From: Bacillota bacterium
GTDB lineage: Bacteria > Bacillota > Bacilli > Bacillales_A > Planococcaceae
Direction: 5' to 3'
NCBI GenBank assembly: GCA_023405135.1
Contig: JAEXYZ010000046.1
Location: 1 to 64,000 of the forward strand
Length of the DNA stretch: 64,000 bases
Part shown: piece after piece, positions 36,561 through 45,226 of the stretch
Position numbering within the stretch: position 1 is the stretch's first letter
How the letters are laid out: every line of letters begins with the position of its first letter
Position numbers and translations under genes: made by a program
The notes under the pieces: generated by a model
Told to the model about the DNA's origin: nothing
Databases searched by the model: none
The model's input: only the letters and a program-made list of their open reading frames with translations

Positions 36561-38108
36561 TTAATTATTCTTAATAAATTTCCGTGCTTTTAGCATAAAT
36601 TCTAATGCTAGTCGGTTTTCTGCTTTCATATAATCTTTTCCTAATAAACTTTCAATTTTTCTTAAACGATGATATAAAGTTTGCCGAACGATAAATAGTC
36701 GCTTTGCTGTCTCTTGTTTTGAACCATTGAATTGTAAGTATACTTCAAGGGTTTCTAATAATTTCCCATCATGTTTTTTATCAAAATCAATTAATGGTTG
36801 TAAATATTCATAAATCATTGCTTCTAAATTTGTATGCTTTTGTAGCTTATAAATTAAATGATAAATATATAATTCATCATAGAAATAAGATGTCGTATCG
36901 ATTTTTTTTGAAATAAATAAAGTATCTATTGCAGACTGATAGCTTTCATGAATAGAAGACAAATCTTTGACAATCTTCCCTACTGCTATTTCCTGATTTA
37001 ACAACATATCAGCTAATTCCAGCTTCATAATCCCTTCTTGCAATCTCGACTTTATAGAACTTGAATCTTGTCTATTTAATAAAATTAAAATTAAATCGTT
37101 CTTCTTTTCTAAAGCAAACGTATAAAATCCCTTTTTATCAAAAATAGCATTACAAAACAATTTGAAGTACGTAGTATCTAATTGTTTATTTTTGTCGTTT
37201 CTCGGAATAGAAATTATTAATGTCGTGCTCTCCTTTGGTTTATAACTAGGCCATTGTGAGTTAACAAACTGCCAAATTTCTTCTTTAGAATGTTTCCCAT
37301 CCAACCATTCCTCAAGCCATTTTGCATCTTCTAACCCTTTCTTTTCTTCAACATAAAGATTTCGAATTAATAGCTGTGCCATTGCTGTAGCCGTTCTATC
37401 TAAAATGAGCAGTTCAAATTCTGTAATTTCCTTTTCTTCACTATATAAAATAATTTCTCCATAATTATGTTCGAACAAATGAATTGTTTGACTTTTAAAA
37501 TGATTAGCATAGTTACCATTCTCCTTCTTTTGTAGGAGAAGTTCTTTCTGTGTTTTTTGCATATTAGGAAAAAAAATAGGTTCTCTTCCCTCAACTTCAT
37601 ATACGGTCTGAATTTTCAGATATTTATACATAAGCTTTAATAAATGTTCAACATTATGAGTATGCAATGCTTCTTTATTAATACTTTGGGAATACGCCTC
37701 TAATTTCGCTATCATTGAATACTGATTGTTAATAATAAGGGAATGAAGGTCTTGCGTAATTTCAACAAATGGAACTTCCTGATGAAAGACGATAATGGGA
37801 AAATGATGTTCGTTAGCAAGCTCAAAAATTTGTATTGGAACACTTTGAATATAGGGGCCATATTCAATGCAAAGCCCCGCACAGTTCGCTTCAATTAGCC
37901 CTTCCACAAATTTTTTAAATTGTTCACTATCATTTTGAAAACTAACACCCGTCGTTAAAATTAGCTCATAACCTTTTAATAATTTTTGAACGTTGGAAAC
38001 TTCAAGAACATGAACCCATTTAATAATATTATGGAGCCCAGAAAACCCTGCAATGACTTCAGCTTTTTTAAAATGTCTATTATCTAAAATATTTACAACT
38101 TGCAGCAA
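36561..38108 (-). CDS. PucR-type transcriptional regulator
   Basis: 515-aa regulator. The N-terminal PucR domain carries IIKWVHVLEVSNVQKLLKG and ELILTTGVSF, the middle is a diverged CdaR/GGDEF-like region, and the C-terminal HTH_30 is QETAKRLFIVRQTLYHRLRKIESLLG. The TTG start at 38108 has AGGGGGAG upstream. It is the paralogue of the urate-locus PucR, with low overall similarity. It is transcribed towards the aminotransferase gene and probably controls it and perhaps the upstream dehydrogenase; beta-alanine-type regulators of this family are common in Bacillales. Confidence 0.88.
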   Translation of the reverse strand: MLQVVNILDNRHFKKAEVIAGFSGLHNIIKWVHVLEVSNVQKLLKGYELILTTGVSFQNDSEQFKKFVEGLIEANCAGLCIEYGPYIQSVPIQIFELANEHHFPIIVFHQEVPFVEITQDLHSLIINNQYSMIAKLEAYSQSINKEALHTHNVEHLLKLMYKYLKIQTVYEVEGREPIFFPNMQKTQKELLLQKKENGNYANHFKSQTIHLFEHNYGEIILYSEEKEITEFELLILDRTATAMAQLLIRNLYVEEKKGLEDAKWLEEWLDGKHSKEEIWQFVNSQWPSYKPKESTTLIISIPRNDKNKQLDTTYFKLFCNAIFDKKGFYTFALEKKNDLILILLNRQDSSSIKSRLQEGIMKLELADMLLNQEIAVGKIVKDLSSIHESYQSAIDTLFISKKIDTTSYFYDELYIYHLIYKLQKHTNLEAMIYEYLQPLIDFDKKHDGKLLETLEVYLQFNGSKQETAKRLFIVRQTLYHRLRKIESLLGKDYMKAENRLALEFMLKARKFIKNN

Positions 38109-38259
38109 AATTTACTCCCCCTCGCTCCAAAACGCTAGACTTATAATAAATTTATAGAGAAAGTATATAAATGCAGTGGGACTCCTGAACGACATTACTT
38201 TTACACCCCTAGTTTGATTAAAAGCTAACAACTAAACTTGTCCTACCTCTGAAGGAGCT

Positions 38260-39531
38260 CTATAAATCGTCTAATGCTATTATTTCTCCATTTGATGCTA
38301 TCACACCATAATCACAATCTAACTTTCCGCATAAAACATATAAATTCTGTTTAAAGTCATAAACGTAATAAGGCTTAAGCTCAAACAATTCTTTAATTTT
38401 TTCATAGGCTTCATCTTTAGTAATAGTTGCTTTTTCGGAATTATGAAATTGTTCGAAAATCTCTAGCATCACTTTATTGTCCATGTAATTTACTACTTGA
38501 ATCCTCTTTGCATCTATAAAAGCCTTAACTTTCCTTTCGAATACACGATCAATTTGTTTGTTCACTTTTAATATGGCATGTATGTATCCTTTATCACGAT
38601 ACAGTGATTTCAGAATCCAATTTCCAGTATCATTCGGATATTCCCGACGCAAAAAGTCCTTAACTGCTAAAACGCATTTCTCCTGCTCTTCCTTTGAGAT
38701 AGGAAATGAATCTGGAGATGGTTCACAGGAAAGTGCTTGTTCTTCTGTTATATCTTCAATCCATCTAATTTCCTCTCGATCAAACGGCTTATTAATTGGA
38801 CTCTCCCAATAGATAATTTTATTTATAGTTAAATAGGATCTTCTATCAACAAAAAACTCAAAGGGGATTGTCAATCTCTGATCATTCGCAATATAAATTT
38901 CTTCCACAGCGTAAACAGGATATATTTTCTTCTGTTCGTATGAAGGGAATTCAACCAATTTCAACTGCTCTTTTTTCGGATGCCTTAAACTATCGAGGGA
39001 AAGTGAATATTCTTCCTCTCTAATCAACTCCTCTGAAGGAAATTGACCATGTATTGAAAAGAAGGTAAGTTTTCCTTCATGATTAAATTTAATTTCAATA
39101 GATCCGGAAGGTGATACGGCAACACCATTAATACATTCTCTAAAGTGAATATTACCATCCTCTTCTTTTTGCAGTTGAAATTGTTTGCCATACATTAATC
39201 CTGTTTCTTGTTCAAGCCATTTTATAATTGAAAACTTATAAGGAGTGGCAAACTTGACCCCATATTCTACAAAAGTCTTCCCCATTACAAAAATTGCACT
39301 CTTATATTTAAGACTGTTTATATCAATCTCAATAACTGCTGTACCTTCCGGATTTGAATCGTCCTCCTCCTGTACGGTTGCATGATTTGGGAACCATTCC
39401 ATACACATTGTATAAACCGTCTCTTTGAAAATATTTACGCTCCGATTGAACTGATACCCTTTTAAATAGTAATTGTCTAATCCAAATTTTGTTCTTGTAA
39501 GCTCAATTACTTCTTCTACCCTTGAACCCAT
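38260..39531 (-). CDS. YcdB/YcdC (PepSY-like repeat) domain protein
   Basis: 423-aa protein of unknown function. Two PepSY-like repeats are recognisable; the C-terminal one reads ITKDEAYEKIKELFELKPYYVY followed by LCGKLDCDYGVIASNGEI, the pattern of YcdB/YcdC-repeat proteins. No signal peptide or membrane segment is visible, whereas most PepSY proteins are exported, so it is presumably cytoplasmic. The ATG has a modest GAGGT site about 10 nt upstream. It sits between the regulator and the dehydrogenase in the same orientation without obvious functional link. Confidence 0.65.
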   Translation of the reverse strand: MGSRVEEVIELTRTKFGLDNYYLKGYQFNRSVNIFKETVYTMCMEWFPNHATVQEEDDSNPEGTAVIEIDINSLKYKSAIFVMGKTFVEYGVKFATPYKFSIIKWLEQETGLMYGKQFQLQKEEDGNIHFRECINGVAVSPSGSIEIKFNHEGKLTFFSIHGQFPSEELIREEEYSLSLDSLRHPKKEQLKLVEFPSYEQKKIYPVYAVEEIYIANDQRLTIPFEFFVDRRSYLTINKIIYWESPINKPFDREEIRWIEDITEEQALSCEPSPDSFPISKEEQEKCVLAVKDFLRREYPNDTGNWILKSLYRDKGYIHAILKVNKQIDRVFERKVKAFIDAKRIQVVNYMDNKVMLEIFEQFHNSEKATITKDEAYEKIKELFELKPYYVYDFKQNLYVLCGKLDCDYGVIASNGEIIALDDL

Positions 39532-39751
39532 TTAATATTAATACCTCATTTCCATCTGCTTTTACAGGTAAAGTAGCTGTATTACCTAGACAAAAGATTA
39601 TAAAAATATTACCGACAAATCATTGGTGAAACAACTTGAACTGCCCGTAAGTGTATTCACAGTAGTTAAATTATTCTCACACACTAACATTATTTTACAG
39701 AAAAGTTATCTATAAGTCGAAAATTTATAATTTCTTCAAAATAAAAAACAC

Positions 39752-39771
39752 GATCTCCAATTTTGGAGATC
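39752..39771 (-). terminator. Terminator of the semialdehyde dehydrogenase gene
   Basis: GATCTCCA (39752-39759) / TGGAGATC (39764-39771) with a 4-nt loop. On the minus strand GTGTTTTTTATTTT follows. The rest of 39532-39786 has no gene. Confidence 0.9.
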
Positions 39772-39786
39772 ATGCTGTAATTGTCG

Positions 39787-41319
39787 TTACTTATTTTCAC
39801 CATCATTATTACTAGGAAAAGCAAATGTGGTAGTTGTTTCATCATCAACATCAATCCATTTTTCAGAAATGGTTTTACTTTTTGTGAAGAAGCGAGCTTG
39901 ATCTGGACCAAACATAAAGCCTTCGCCAAATTTTGAACGTTTCCAGCCACCAAAGTTATGATAGCCTACTGGGATAGGAATCGGTACATTGACGCCGACC
40001 ATTCCTACCTCAATTTCTTCTTGGAACTTACGAGCTGCTGCCCCATTATTAGTGAAGATTGTAACGCCATTTCCTAATTCATGGTCGTTTATTAAATCAA
40101 CGGCTTCCTGTAAAGATTCTACTCGCACAACAATTCGAGCAGGACCAAATACTTCTTGTTCATAAATTTCCATTGAAGGTTTGACTTCATCTAATAATGT
40201 AGGACCTAAGTAAAAGCCATTTGACACTTCACAAATACTTGGATTTCGTCCATCCACAACCAATTTCGCGCCTTCTTCTATCCCTTTGTTAATTGCTTTC
40301 AGTACAGCTTCCTTCGATTGAGCTGTAATTACTGGTCCAAAATCTACTTCTGGATCTGTATATGGTCCAACCTTTAGATTTTCAATTTTTTCTTTTAATT
40401 TGGCAACGAACTTATCAGCTGTTTCCTTACCAACAGCCATCGCACCAGAAATCGCCATACAACGTTGTGATGCCGCACCATAAGCAGCTCCAATAAAGGC
40501 ATTTGCTGTTTTTTCTAAATCTGCATCAGGCATAACAATCATAAAGTTTTTCCCACCACCAAAAGCAGCAACACGTTTGTTATGATTCGTCCCTGTTTGA
40601 TATATATATTCAGCTACAGGTGTTGAACCTACAAATGAGATTGCTTGGACAGTTGGATTTTCTAAAAGTTCATCGACTGTTTCCTTATCGCCGTTAATAA
40701 CTGTCCAAATACCATCCGGAAGCCCCGCCTTTTTCCATAGTTCAGAAAAATAAAGCGCAGACATCGGCACCTTTTCTGACGGTTTTAAAATAACAGCATT
40801 TCCAACAGCAACAGCCATGCTTGTAATTGCAAGAGGCACCATTACCGGGAAGTTAAATGGAGATATTGCAGCAACTACTCCTAAAGGTGATTTAGTTGAA
40901 AATGCGTTTATATTTCCGCCAACATTGACCGAATACTCACCTTTTAATAAATGGGACGCATTTATAGCTAAATCTACTGATTCTAATCCACGCGTTATTT
41001 CACCCTTTGCATCTTCCTTTGTTTTTCCACTTTCTTGGCAAATCACTTCAATTAGCTCTTCTTCATTTTCTTTCAGTAACTGCCGGAAATTTAAAACAAT
41101 TTCAGCACGTTTACCAGAGGATAATTTTTTCCACTCTGGGAACGCTTTTTTTGCAACTTTAATTGCATTTTTCACTTCTTCTTTTGTTGCCAAAGGAACT
41201 TGGGCAATTACTTCTCCTGTTGAAGGATTATAAACCTTTGAAAATCTTCCGCTAGTACCTGCAATTTGCTCCCCATTAATAAAATGATGTAATTCCTTTA
41301 CTCTTTGTTCAACTGCCAT
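39787..41319 (-). CDS. mmsA: CoA-acylating (methyl)malonate-semialdehyde dehydrogenase
   Basis: 510-aa aldehyde dehydrogenase of the MmsA/IolA group, which oxidises malonate or methylmalonate semialdehyde to acetyl- or propionyl-CoA with loss of CO2. Catalytic Cys C287 is in AASQRCMAISGAM, the NAD/Glu region is SFVGSTPVAEYIY and AAFGGGKNFMIVMPDA (Gly-Gly-Lys-Asn in place of the usual ELGGK, typical of this CoA-using branch), and SPFNFPVMVPL is conserved. There are no inositol genes nearby, so the beta-alanine or valine route is more likely than iolA. Start has AAAGGGGTG. Confidence 0.9.
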   Translation of the reverse strand: MAVEQRVKELHHFINGEQIAGTSGRFSKVYNPSTGEVIAQVPLATKEEVKNAIKVAKKAFPEWKKLSSGKRAEIVLNFRQLLKENEEELIEVICQESGKTKEDAKGEITRGLESVDLAINASHLLKGEYSVNVGGNINAFSTKSPLGVVAAISPFNFPVMVPLAITSMAVAVGNAVILKPSEKVPMSALYFSELWKKAGLPDGIWTVINGDKETVDELLENPTVQAISFVGSTPVAEYIYQTGTNHNKRVAAFGGGKNFMIVMPDADLEKTANAFIGAAYGAASQRCMAISGAMAVGKETADKFVAKLKEKIENLKVGPYTDPEVDFGPVITAQSKEAVLKAINKGIEEGAKLVVDGRNPSICEVSNGFYLGPTLLDEVKPSMEIYEQEVFGPARIVVRVESLQEAVDLINDHELGNGVTIFTNNGAAARKFQEEIEVGMVGVNVPIPIPVGYHNFGGWKRSKFGEGFMFGPDQARFFTKSKTISEKWIDVDDETTTTFAFPSNNDGENK

Positions 41320-41354
41320 ACCAATACACCCCTTTTTGATATTTGCAATTTATT

Positions 41355-41378
41355 GGTTCTCCATTAAATAATGGAACC
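41355..41378. promoter_or_regulatory. Inverted repeat upstream of mmsA
   Basis: GGTTC(T)CCATT / AATGGAACC around AAAT lies about 35-60 bp upstream of the mmsA start. It could be an operator or a leader hairpin; no T-run follows. Confidence 0.35.
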
Positions 41379-41493
41379 CTCTTAAATTATTATTAATTTA
41401 CATGAATTAACAGAACTACGATATGGACATAAAGTAAATATCACTGCTTTATCATTAGACAATGTGTATAGTTTTATAAACCTTAATTAAAAA

Positions 41494-41532
41494 GACCCTA
41501 TACTCTCTTTGCTTAAGATAAATTATAGGGCC
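41494..41532 (-). terminator. Terminator of the nitroreductase gene
   Basis: GACCCTATA (41494-41502) pairs with TATAGGGCC (41524-41532) with one wobble. On the minus strand TTTTTAATTAAGG follows. The loop is long (21 nt). Confidence 0.65.
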
Positions 41533-41543
41533 TACTAATCTAT

Positions 41544-42149
41544 TTAATTTATAGCATTCTCTTCATCAACGTTTTTACCTTCTCCAAAAAACGTTACAAT
41601 TTCTTGTGCTTTTTTCCGTTCTACCGCTTTTGGCAATTCATCAAAATAACCTAACTGTAACATTGCGATAATACGTTCACCTGGTGTAACACCTAGCGCT
41701 TTTCGGAAAGCTGGGTCATCAAGAAAGTCTGGTGTCTTCCAACAAGAACCAATTCCATAATCCCATGCAAGTAACTGGATATTTTGAATAAGGATACTTG
41801 CTGCTGCATAGTCTTCAAGTCGTTGTTTTTGACGAACATCTTCAGGGACGATTACAAATACAAAAGCTCCGGCTAAGGTGAATTTTTGCATTTGCTTCTC
41901 TAATGTTTCTTCTGAAAGCTCCTTCCATTTAGGAATAGCTGTATCACGCAATAAGCGATGTAAGTCAAAAATTTCTTTTCCACAGCCAACGACTAATCTC
42001 CACGGTTCTCTATTTTTATGATTCGGTGCCCAAACAGCATTGTCAATAATATTCATTAAGTCTTCACGATCAACTGGCTGGCCATTGAATTTTTTTATTG
42101 AACGTCTCCCAATAATAGCTTCTCTTACAGATAATGACTGTTCGTTCAT
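41544..42149 (-). CDS. Nitroreductase-family FMN oxidoreductase
   Basis: 201-aa flavoprotein. GRRSIKKFNGQPVDRE near the N-terminus binds FMN phosphate, NAVWAPNHKNREPWR and YGIGSCWKTPDFLDDP are family blocks, and LQLGYFDELP is the C-terminal FMN-contacting segment. It resembles the YdjA/YfhC group of small nitroreductases of uncertain physiological substrate. AAGGAGAG site; monocistronic. Confidence 0.88.
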   Translation of the reverse strand: MNEQSLSVREAIIGRRSIKKFNGQPVDREDLMNIIDNAVWAPNHKNREPWRLVVGCGKEIFDLHRLLRDTAIPKWKELSEETLEKQMQKFTLAGAFVFVIVPEDVRQKQRLEDYAAASILIQNIQLLAWDYGIGSCWKTPDFLDDPAFRKALGVTPGERIIAMLQLGYFDELPKAVERKKAQEIVTFFGEGKNVDEENAIN

Positions 42150-42365
42150 TTATAGTTCTCTCCTTAAAAAAACAAATATCTAGACCATTTGTAATATTTC
42201 CACTCCATAAACATTAACATATATTTTGTTTTTTTAAAATACGCTTAGAAATTTACCATTTATTTTACAATTATTCAGTTGTTTTCGGTTATTAGGATAA
42301 TTCACCTACATTTTCATTTATTCGCTATTAGAGTTTTAATTTTTGAGCCCAACTTAAATGAAAAA

Positions 42366-42393
42366 CAGTTTGACATAAAATAATGGCAAACTG
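42366..42393. terminator. Bidirectional terminator downstream of the amidase-domain gene
   Basis: CAGTTTG (42366-42372) / CAAACTG (42387-42393). CATTTTT follows on plus and TTTTTCATTT on minus. A second small hairpin, TTGATATT-CTTC-AATATCAA (42441-42460), overlaps the stop of the amidase-domain gene. 42150-42456 holds no gene. Confidence 0.7.
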
Positions 42394-42456
42394 CATTTTT
42401 AAACTTAATTATTATCAATTGTTAGCTTAACAGTAATATGTTGATATTCTTCAATA

Positions 42457-42993
42457 TCAATTAAATACATCATCTATTTTAAAGAAGTAATATTTTATAT
42501 TTGGTGTATATGCAAGGGAATTTGAATAATCATAATGACGATCCGCGCTATCTGCTGTATGGGCATGGATGTAAGGAATGCCATTTACCATACTTGTAAC
42601 GATAGTACTATGATCAATCACACCATTTCCTTGAAAGTCATATAAAATAACGTCTCCAATGTCTAATTCTGAAGGGAATTGTACTTTTTTTGCTGTTAAA
42701 CCCGTTGTTGCATGTTCCAAGTACCAACGTAAACTATGGGCGACTGACCAACTATAGCTCCATGTTTCATTAGAATAGTGGCCTTCTACACCTTGCCCAC
42801 CTTTCCAGCCGTCTGTAATCCACCACCCTTTTGCCCGGTTAGGATAGCCTGTCATGGGAGCTCCACCTGCATACAAACATTGAGAAACAAAACTAGTACA
42901 ATCAACTTGAAATGCCGGGTAGTTCGGATTACGTCTATTCCACCAAGTTCTAGCATACTGAACAGCTGCATTCCGATCATAATAAATTGAAAT
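42457..42993 (-). CDS. Putative amidase-domain (NlpC-like, PF12671 type) protein with apparent ATT start
   Basis: 178-aa protein made of one papain/NlpC-like amidase domain: ISIYYDRNAAVQYARTWWNR, then FQVDCTSFVSQCLYAGGAPM with the likely nucleophile Cys30, DVILYDFQGNGVIDHSTIV with the likely His, and PYIHAHTADSADRHYDY. No ATG, GTG or TTG lies between the in-frame upstream stop (near 43028) and the conserved YYDRNAAVQYA. A near-perfect AAGGAGGT (43008-43001) is 8 nt before ATT at 42993, so ATT is the best start. Starting at the internal TTG (42876) would delete the catalytic Cys. There is no signal peptide. Alternatively the start codon is mutated and the gene is barely expressed. Confidence 0.75.
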   Translation of the reverse strand: MSIYYDRNAAVQYARTWWNRRNPNYPAFQVDCTSFVSQCLYAGGAPMTGYPNRAKGWWITDGWKGGQGVEGHYSNETWSYSWSVAHSLRWYLEHATTGLTAKKVQFPSELDIGDVILYDFQGNGVIDHSTIVTSMVNGIPYIHAHTADSADRHYDYSNSLAYTPNIKYYFFKIDDVFN

Positions 42994-43278
42994 CTTGTTT
43001 ACCTCCTTTTTTTCAAATATATGCTTTTAATTTTGTATTTTTCTTCGTAAATTACAAAATTTCCATTTTTCAGTTTTTCCATTAATTAAAAAAAGCAAAT
43101 TATAGTTTAATTTTGCTACAATATAAGTTAATTAACTTTAGAATTCTCATACATAATGGAGATTAAAAATATTACAAATAGTTAATGATTGATATATTTT
43201 TTATTCTAAAATCATATTTTATTTCCTATAGATGTAGGTGCAGTTTAATAGACACTATGAGCGAAAGGGATGTTGGCT

Positions 43279-44307
43279 TTGAGGCAACACGCAGAAAGAG
43301 AAATTGTAGAATTCACACGATTATGTGATAAAAAAGGAAATTTAAATCCTGAAGCTATTGGTTTTGCTCGTAAACCGATAATAGATTGCAATTTATCTGG
43401 TCACTTTTTAAAGAAAAAAAAATGGAATTATTGGTGCGTGTATGGTGAGGAAATTTTATTTTCCGTAACAATTTGCCATTTTGATTATGCCGCAATGTGC
43501 TTCATCTACTTTTTAGAATATGAAACGCAACGTTTTTTTGAAAAAACAGCCACAATCCCTCTTGGAATCGGTAGTAAACTAAAAATGCCTACAAGAGTGT
43601 TAGAACCTGTTACTTTTTCAAACAATGAAATAAATATCAATATTACTCATTACCAAAATCAAACGTTTTTAAAGGTAACTGCAGAAAACTTCGATAATGA
43701 AAAGCTTAATGCTGAACTTAAAATACAACACCCTATCGAAGATGAAACTTTAAATGTCGTTGTCCCTTGGAATCGCCAAACGTTTCAATTTACTGCAAAA
43801 CATCACACATTGCCAACTACTGGTTTTGTAAAAATTGGAGACCGAAGCTTCCTTTTTAATGAGGAAGATTGTTATGCAGTGTTAGATTTTGGTCGAGGTA
43901 TTTGGCCACGTAATGCCTTTTGGAATTGGGGAATGGCTTCTCAACGTGTTCGTGATCAAAGAGTTGGTTTAAATTTTGGTGGAAAATGGACAGATGGCAC
44001 CGGAATGACTGAAAATGCGGTATTTGTAAATGGGCAAATGACAAAGATTCATGAAGATGTTTTGTTTAATTATGATCGTTCTAATTATATGAAGCCATGG
44101 TATATTACAACGAAATTTTCAGATCAAGTTATGCTAACATTTCAACCGTTTTTTGAACGAGTTGCCCAAACAGATGCAAAGCTCGTAAAATCAGAAGTTC
44201 ATCAAATGGTAGGCTACTACAACGGACAAATAAAATTAGAGGATGGAACAATACTGACAATCCAACAAATGTTAGGCTGTATTGAAGAACATGTAGCGAA
44301 ATGGTGA
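43279..44307 (+). CDS. DUF2804 domain protein
   Basis: 342-aa protein of the DUF2804 family, function unknown. Typical blocks are WNYWCVYGEEILFSVTICHFDY, FGRGIWPRNAFWNWGMASQR and the internal LNFGGKWTDGTGMTENAVFVNG. It looks like a beta-rich lipocalin-like fold related to hydroxyneurosporene-synthase-like proteins. The ATG at 43270 directly abuts AAAGGG and is unlikely to be used; TTG at 43279, 9 nt after it, fits better. It is isolated, with no operon partner. Confidence 0.75.
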   Translation: MRQHAEREIVEFTRLCDKKGNLNPEAIGFARKPIIDCNLSGHFLKKKKWNYWCVYGEEILFSVTICHFDYAAMCFIYFLEYETQRFFEKTATIPLGIGSKLKMPTRVLEPVTFSNNEININITHYQNQTFLKVTAENFDNEKLNAELKIQHPIEDETLNVVVPWNRQTFQFTAKHHTLPTTGFVKIGDRSFLFNEEDCYAVLDFGRGIWPRNAFWNWGMASQRVRDQRVGLNFGGKWTDGTGMTENAVFVNGQMTKIHEDVLFNYDRSNYMKPWYITTKFSDQVMLTFQPFFERVAQTDAKLVKSEVHQMVGYYNGQIKLEDGTILTIQQMLGCIEEHVAKW

Positions 44308-44398
44308 ATCGATTTCATTTAAACAGACAATTTTAGGACTGCTGTAAAAAAACGTTTTTAGATATTAACTTTCCAGTTGGTTGAGTTAACTTCAGAAA

Positions 44399-44424
44399 AC
44401 GCAGCCTACTACTGTAAGCTGCGT
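44399..44424. terminator. Hairpin, probable terminator of the mdc operon
   Basis: ACGCAGC (44399-44405) / GCTGCGT (44418-44424). On the minus strand TTTTC follows. It lies downstream of both the leftward mdc operon and the rightward DUF2804 gene. Confidence 0.55.
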
Positions 44425-44457
44425 CATAAGTTAGAAATATTAGAGGTAGGCCATAAT

Positions 44458-44545
44458 TGTGAGCGGGCCTTACTCTAAGCACAAAGACAAGTCGTAGAGA
44501 CATGTATAACATGGCTCTGCGGCTTGTGTGCTTAGCCCGCTCACA
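44458..44545. repeat. 88-nt nested inverted repeat
   Basis: Nested arms: TGTGAGCGGGC (44458-44468)/GCCCGCTCACA (44535-44545), AAGCACA (44477-44483)/TGTGCTT (44527-44533), ACAAGTCGTAGAG (44487-44499)/CTCTGCGGCTTGT (44515-44527, with G-U pairs) and CATGT/ACATG at the tip. It is almost fully paired, without a T-tail, in the gap after mdcG. Its size matches the hairpin at 103-189 although the sequence differs. Confidence 0.75.
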
Positions 44546-44593
44546 CTAATCATATCTATTTAAGAATTCTAATAAGTATTTAAAAACTTATAT

Positions 44594-45226
44594 TTAATTA
44601 ACTACTAGCACCGTTATCTTCCCATCCTGCACACTGCATAGTTGCGGACCAAAAGGCGTTCGAACAATAAAGCCAATCTCTTGATTTTTCAAATAATCAT
44701 TTAATAAAAATGCTCCTACTGTCGGAATTTCAACTTGAACATCTATTTTTTTATCTAACCTATTTAAAAACTCTCCAACCTGTGTAAGCAATTTCTCATC
44801 AATAGCTTCAACATAAATTGAAATATCAATATCACTTTTTATTGTTGTCACATTAATATTAGTTGCTATTTCAAAACCAACACTTCCAGTAAGTCCCCAT
44901 AATAAATGCAGTTTTTCAAATTCATCTCGTATACTTTTTAATGCTCGGTAATAGATTCTATCATTAAATCCATCGATATAATCCACTAAGGATATAGGCG
45001 TAATAACTTCTACAATATCATCTTCATGAATATATGTTCCAAACCTTTGCTCTCTACCTTCTCCACGTAAGCCAATCGGTATTAATTTATTTGAAATCGG
45101 CATTCTTCTGACAACACCGTAATTTGATGCGGAGGATAAAGTGAATACCCATTCCGGAATGCTTGAGAAACGCTTTAACTTATCAAGATTCGGAAATTTT
45201 ATAATATCATGAACTTTTATTTCCAT
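44594..45226 (-). CDS. mdcG: Malonate decarboxylase holo-[ACP] synthase
   Basis: 210-aa nucleotidyltransferase that attaches the 2'-(5''-triphosphoribosyl)-3'-dephospho-CoA prosthetic group to the Mdc acyl carrier protein. The metal-binding GSVGFEIATN..IKSDIDISIY pattern (D-x-D) is the nucleotidyltransferase core, and QLCSVQDGK near the end is family-typical. Its start overlaps the end of mdcDE by 10 nt. It is the last gene of the mdc operon. Confidence 0.88.
   Translation of the reverse strand: MEIKVHDIIKFPNLDKLKRFSSIPEWVFTLSSASNYGVVRRMPISNKLIPIGLRGEGREQRFGTYIHEDDIVEVITPISLVDYIDGFNDRIYYRALKSIRDEFEKLHLLWGLTGSVGFEIATNINVTTIKSDIDISIYVEAIDEKLLTQVGEFLNRLDKKIDVQVEIPTVGAFLLNDYLKNQEIGFIVRTPFGPQLCSVQDGKITVLVVN

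Noticed and set aside
44501..44513. 13-bp sequence CATGTATAACATG shared with the riboswitch at 60478-60490
   Set aside because: Both are tips of hairpins; the surrounding sequence does not match the ykkC aptamer, so the 44.5-kb hairpin is not a second guanidine riboswitch.
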